The notes beneath the pieces were generated by a model that was given only the letters and a program-made list of their open reading frames with translations, searched no databases and had not been told where the DNA came from. 64,000 nucleotides of DNA from Herbaspirillum chlorophenolicum (GTDB lineage: Bacteria > Pseudomonadota > Gammaproteobacteria > Burkholderiales > Burkholderiaceae_D). A program made the position numbers and the translations under genes. Positions 60,737 to 64,000 of this stretch are shown in pieces; position 1 is the first letter of the stretch, and every line of letters begins with the position of its first letter. Location: the NCBI RefSeq assembly GCF_001189955.1, contig NZ_LFLT01000004.1, forward strand, positions 62,001 through 126,000, written 5' to 3'.

Positions 60737-62935
60737 ATGAAAAATATCGAATTCCTCCGTTTCCTGCCCTTGCAAGGTCCGAACATCTGGACCTACCGTT
60801 CGGCCCTCGAAGTATGGATCGACATCGGCGAACTGGAAGATTTTCCGTCCAATATCCTGCCCGGGTTCAACGAGCGCCTGACCACCTGGCTGCCGACCCT
60901 GATCGAACACCGCTGCAGCTATGAAGTCCGCGGCGGCTTCGTCAAGCGCCTGGAAGAAGGCACCTGGCCCGGCCACATCCTGGAACACGTCACGCTGGAA
61001 CTGCAAAACCTGGCCGGCCTGCCGGGCGGCTTCGGCAAGGCGCGCGAAACCAACGTGCGCGGCGTCTACAAGGTAGTCGTGCGCGCCCGCCATGAAACCG
61101 TCACCCGCGCCGCCCTCTACGCCGCACGCGACCTGGTCATGGCCGCCATCGAAGACAAGCCCTACGATCTCGACGCCACACTGGCCAAGCTGCGCCGCAT
61201 GGTCGACAAGCTCTGCCTGGGGCCCAGCACCGCCTGCATCGTGGATGCCGCCGACGAGCGCCGCATCCCCACCATCCGCCTGTCCGAAGGCAACCTGGTC
61301 CAGCTCGGCCACGGCTGCAAGCAGCGCCGCATCTGGACGGCCGAGTCCGACCAGACCGGCGCCATCGCCGAAAGCGTCTCGCGCGACAAGGACCTGACCA
61401 AGACCCTGCTGGAAAACTGCGGCGTACGGGTCCCAGAAGGCCGCCTGGTCAACAGCCCGGAAGATGCTTGGGACGCCGCCGAAGACATCGGCCTGCCGGT
61501 CGTGGTCAAGCCTTGCGACGCCAACCACGGGCGTGGCGTCTTCATCGACCTGAACACCCGCGAAGAAATCGAAACCGCCTACAAGGCCGCCCTGGAAGAA
61601 GGCAGCGGCGTGCTGGTCGAGCGCTATGTGCCGGGCCTGGAGCACCGCCTGCTGATCGTCGGCGGCAAGCTGGCCGCGGCTGCGCGCGGTGAACCGATCT
61701 TCATCATCGGCGACGGCAAGTCCACGGTGCAGGATCTGCTCGATGAGCTCAACCGCGACCCGCGTCGCGGCCTGCTGGAAGAACACCTGCTCGATCCCGT
61801 GCTGCTGGAACGCGAACCGGCCGCCGTACTGGAACTGCAGCGCCAGAACCTGACCACGGAATCGGTGCCGGCCGCCGGCCGCCGTATCCTGCTGCTGCGC
61901 AACGGCAACGTCTCGGCCGACGTCACCGACAAGGTTCATCCCAGCGTCGCCGCCGCTGCCTCGCTGGCCGCGCGCATCGTCGGCCTAGATATTGCCGGCG
62001 TGGATATCGTCGCCGAAGACATCTCGCGCCCCCTGGCCGACCAGGGCGCCGCCATCGTCGAAGTCAATGCCGGCCCCGGCCTCCTGATGCACTTGAAGCC
62101 ATCCGAAGGCAAGCCGCGCCCGGTGGGCGAAGCCATCGTCAACAACCTGTTCGGTGAAGACGAAAACGGCCGCATCCCCATCGTCGGCGTCACCGGCACC
62201 CACGGCAAGACCACCATCTCGCGCCTGATCGCCCGCATCATCCACCTCTCCGGCAAGCACGTCGGCCTGGCCTGCGGCGATGGCCTGTATTTCGGCGAAC
62301 GCGTGGTCGAACGCGGCAACCGCGCCAACTGGGGCGCCGCGCACCGCGTACTGCTGAACCGCGCGGTGGAAGCCGCCGTGTTCGAGAATGGCAGCGTCTC
62401 CATCCTCTCCGAAGGCCTGGCCTATGACCGCTGCCTGGTCGGCGTGGTCGCCAACATCGACCCCGACGACAGCCTGCCCGAGTACTACATCGAAAATGCC
62501 GAACAGATGGCCACCAAGGTCAAGCGTACCCAGGTCGACCTGGTGCTGCCCGACGGCGCGGCCGTGCTCAACGCCGACGATCCGCTGGTGGCCGACATGG
62601 CCCAGCTGTGTGACGGCGAAGTGATCTTCTTCGGCGTCCACCCCGAGTCCCCATTGCTGGCTGCCCACCTAAAGGACGGCGGCCGCGCGGTGTTCCTGCG
62701 CGGCGGCGACCTGATCCAGGCCGAAGGCGAGCGCGAGTTCAAGGTCAGTTCGGTGGATGCCATCCCGCTGACCGAGAACGGCGCCGTGGCCTACCAGGTC
62801 GAGAACGTCCTGGCTGCGGTAGGCGCCGCCTGGGCGCTGGGCATCGGCCCCGAAGTGATCCGTGCCGGCATCGAGCTGTTCGGCACCGAGCAGGCCGAAC
62901 AGCAAGGGTTCAAGTTCAAGACGCAGGCCGCCTGA
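60737..62935 (+). CDS. cphA': Cyanophycin synthetase paralogue CphA'
   Basis: The 732-residue protein follows the cyanophycin synthetase layout: N-terminal domain, an ATP-grasp domain (IAESVSRDKDLTKTLLENCGVRVPEGR; VVVKPCDANHGRGVFI; VEVNAGPG), and a Mur-ligase-like domain with the P-loop GTHGKTT at residues 487-493. The Mur domain stops soon after GIGPEVIRAGIELFGTE; the C-terminal lobe of full synthetases (about 870-900 residues) is missing. A second synthetase begins 78 bp downstream on the same strand. Whether this one makes, primes or modifies the polymer is unknown. Confidence 0.92.
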   Translation: MKNIEFLRFLPLQGPNIWTYRSALEVWIDIGELEDFPSNILPGFNERLTTWLPTLIEHRCSYEVRGGFVKRLEEGTWPGHILEHVTLELQNLAGLPGGFGKARETNVRGVYKVVVRARHETVTRAALYAARDLVMAAIEDKPYDLDATLAKLRRMVDKLCLGPSTACIVDAADERRIPTIRLSEGNLVQLGHGCKQRRIWTAESDQTGAIAESVSRDKDLTKTLLENCGVRVPEGRLVNSPEDAWDAAEDIGLPVVVKPCDANHGRGVFIDLNTREEIETAYKAALEEGSGVLVERYVPGLEHRLLIVGGKLAAAARGEPIFIIGDGKSTVQDLLDELNRDPRRGLLEEHLLDPVLLEREPAAVLELQRQNLTTESVPAAGRRILLLRNGNVSADVTDKVHPSVAAAASLAARIVGLDIAGVDIVAEDISRPLADQGAAIVEVNAGPGLLMHLKPSEGKPRPVGEAIVNNLFGEDENGRIPIVGVTGTHGKTTISRLIARIIHLSGKHVGLACGDGLYFGERVVERGNRANWGAAHRVLLNRAVEAAVFENGSVSILSEGLAYDRCLVGVVANIDPDDSLPEYYIENAEQMATKVKRTQVDLVLPDGAAVLNADDPLVADMAQLCDGEVIFFGVHPESPLLAAHLKDGGRAVFLRGGDLIQAEGEREFKVSSVDAIPLTENGAVAYQVENVLAAVGAAWALGIGPEVIRAGIELFGTEQAEQQGFKFKTQAA

Positions 62936-63013
62936 ACCCGGGACTCCGCACGCAGCACGACACCCGCATAACCAGCAAGCACACCACTCAAGAGACACTC
63001 AGGAAAATTGTCC

Positions 63014-64000
63014 ATGGACGTATCACGCATACGCGCACTGCGCGGCCCCAACCTCTGGAGCAGACACACCGCCATTGAAGCCATCGTCTCCTGTCCCGCT
63101 GCGGAACAGGTAGTGGACGACATGCCCGGCTTCGAAGTACGCCTGCGTGCGCGCTTCCCGCAGATCGGCTTCCTTGAGCCCGACGGCGGCAAGCAGGTCG
63201 TGTCGATGGCCCATGCGCTGGCCTCCGCCGCGCTGGCGCTGCAGTCCCAGGCCGGTTGCCCGGTCACCTTCAGCCGCACCGTCTCCACCATCGAGACCGG
63301 CGTCTATCAGGTGGTGGTGGAATACAGCGAAGAGGAAGTCGGCCGCCTGGCCTTCAACCTGGCGCTGGAGCTGTGCCGTGCCGCGCAAGCCGATACGCCG
63401 TTCGACCTGACCAACGCGCTGGCGCGCATCCGTGAGCTGGACGAGGACGTGCGCCTGGGCCCCAGCACCGGCTCCATCGTCAATGCCGCCATCAAGCGCG
63501 GCATCCCGTTCCGCCGCCTGACCCAGGGCAGCATGGTGCAGTTCGGCTGGGGCAGCCGCCAGAAGCGCATCCAGGCTGCGGAAACCAGCAATACCAGCGC
63601 CATCGCCGAATCGATCGCGCAGGACAAGGACCTGACCAAGATGCTGCTGCACGCGGCCGGCGTGCCAGTACCCAACGGCCGCGTAGTCACCACCGCCGAA
63701 GACGCCTGGAAGGCCACTGAAGAAATCGGCGCCGCCGTCGTGATCAAGCCGCTGGACGGCAACCAGGGCAAGGGCGTGGCGGTCAACATCAGCAGCCGCG
63801 CCGAGATCGAGCAGGCGTTCGCCAATGCCGCGCGCATCAGCGACGAGGTCATCGTCGAGCGCTACCTTCATGGCCATGACTACCGCCTGCTGGTGATCGG
63901 CAACAAACTGGTGGCCGCAGCGCGCCGCGACCCGCCCCAAGTCATCGGTGACGGCGTGCACACCATCCGCCAACTGATCGACCAGGTCAATGCCGACCCG
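63014..64000 (+). CDS. cphA: Cyanophycin synthetase CphA (N-terminal part; runs off the window)
   Basis: The ATG at 63014 opens a frame that continues past base 64000. The visible part has the CphA N-terminal domain (LRGPNLWSRHTAIEAIVSC; FEVRLRARFPQIGFL) and the start of the ATP-grasp domain (TSAIAESIAQDKDLTKMLLHAAGVPVP; VVIKPLDGNQGKGVAV). CphA polymerises aspartate and arginine into cyanophycin, a nitrogen store. It lies 78 bp after cphA'. AGGAAAATT precedes the ATG. Its C-terminal domain must be checked beyond the window. Confidence 0.92.
   Translation, partial: MDVSRIRALRGPNLWSRHTAIEAIVSCPAAEQVVDDMPGFEVRLRARFPQIGFLEPDGGKQVVSMAHALASAALALQSQAGCPVTFSRTVSTIETGVYQVVVEYSEEEVGRLAFNLALELCRAAQADTPFDLTNALARIRELDEDVRLGPSTGSIVNAAIKRGIPFRRLTQGSMVQFGWGSRQKRIQAAETSNTSAIAESIAQDKDLTKMLLHAAGVPVPNGRVVTTAEDAWKATEEIGAAVVIKPLDGNQGKGVAVNISSRAEIEQAFANAARISDEVIVERYLHGHDYRLLVIGNKLVAAARRDPPQVIGDGVHTIRQLIDQVNADP

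Overview
The window is a stretch of GC-rich chromosome from a betaproteobacterium, most likely Burkholderiales of the Oxalobacteraceae type (Herbaspirillum-like). This rests on the gene orders rpsB-tsf-pyrH-frr-uppS-cdsA-dxr-rseP-bamA-skp-lpxD-fabZ-lpxA-lpxB-rnhB and map-glnD, the divergent ppsA/ppsR pair, the Burkholderia-type QueE cysteine motif, and a paired cphA'/cphA cyanophycin locus beside a DUF1854 gene and an ABC exporter. The genus is inferred by gene order and protein similarity recalled from memory; no search was run. No rRNA or tRNA genes, insertion sequences or CRISPR arrays were seen.

Layout. 1-3100: tail of an unknown gene, then a leftward queE-queD-tadA-ldcA group (deazaguanine precursor synthesis, tRNA wobble deamination, murein recycling). 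3100-5550: a TetR regulator, an SDR and an NAD(P)-binding protein, with matching palindromes before the regulator and before the SDR. 5550-10610: a leftward iron-uptake unit (FecI sigma, FecR anti-sigma, TonB receptor with STN domain, DUF4198 protein) with Fur-like boxes before fecI and before the DUF4198 gene. 10700-15830: small DUF1801 and cupin genes, then a solitary 584-residue DUF4157 (eCIS-core) putative metalloprotease/toxin-like protein downstream of an OsmC-YcaO fusion. 15830-18740: exported alpha/beta hydrolase and Tat-tagged YcaC-like hydrolase, divergent from a LysR regulator. 18890-26200: YdeI, VOC protein, guaB-guaA with an intergenic terminator, ratA-rnfH divergent from smpB, and a TPR glycosyltransferase.

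26200-29520: a Ser-rich protein of unknown function divergent from a CpxR/CpxA-like two-component system. The 400-bp region between them carries two perfect GTAAA-N5-GTAAA CpxR boxes. 29540-36540: beta-lactamase-like hydrolase, stomatin/NfeD pair, ppsA and divergent ppsR, DUF6314-like gene. 36560-52720: a long leftward core operon for translation (rpsB, tsf, frr), UMP kinase, undecaprenol and phospholipid precursors, isoprenoids, outer-membrane assembly (bamA, skp, rseP), lipid A (lpxD, fabZ, lpxA, lpxB), RNase HII and an rRNA/tRNA methyltransferase. 53000-57460: map, glnD and an RluF-type pseudouridine synthase. 57520-64000: a cyanophycin locus (DUF1854 protein and ABC exporter leftward; cphA' and the start of cphA rightward).

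The parts most worth a second look are the DUF4157 gene and its neighbourhood, the CpxR-box-controlled divergent region with its unknown Ser-rich protein, and the cyanophycin cluster, in which the first synthetase lacks a full Mur-ligase C-terminal lobe. Several intergenic regions also hold long perfect hairpins (after skp, frr and map).
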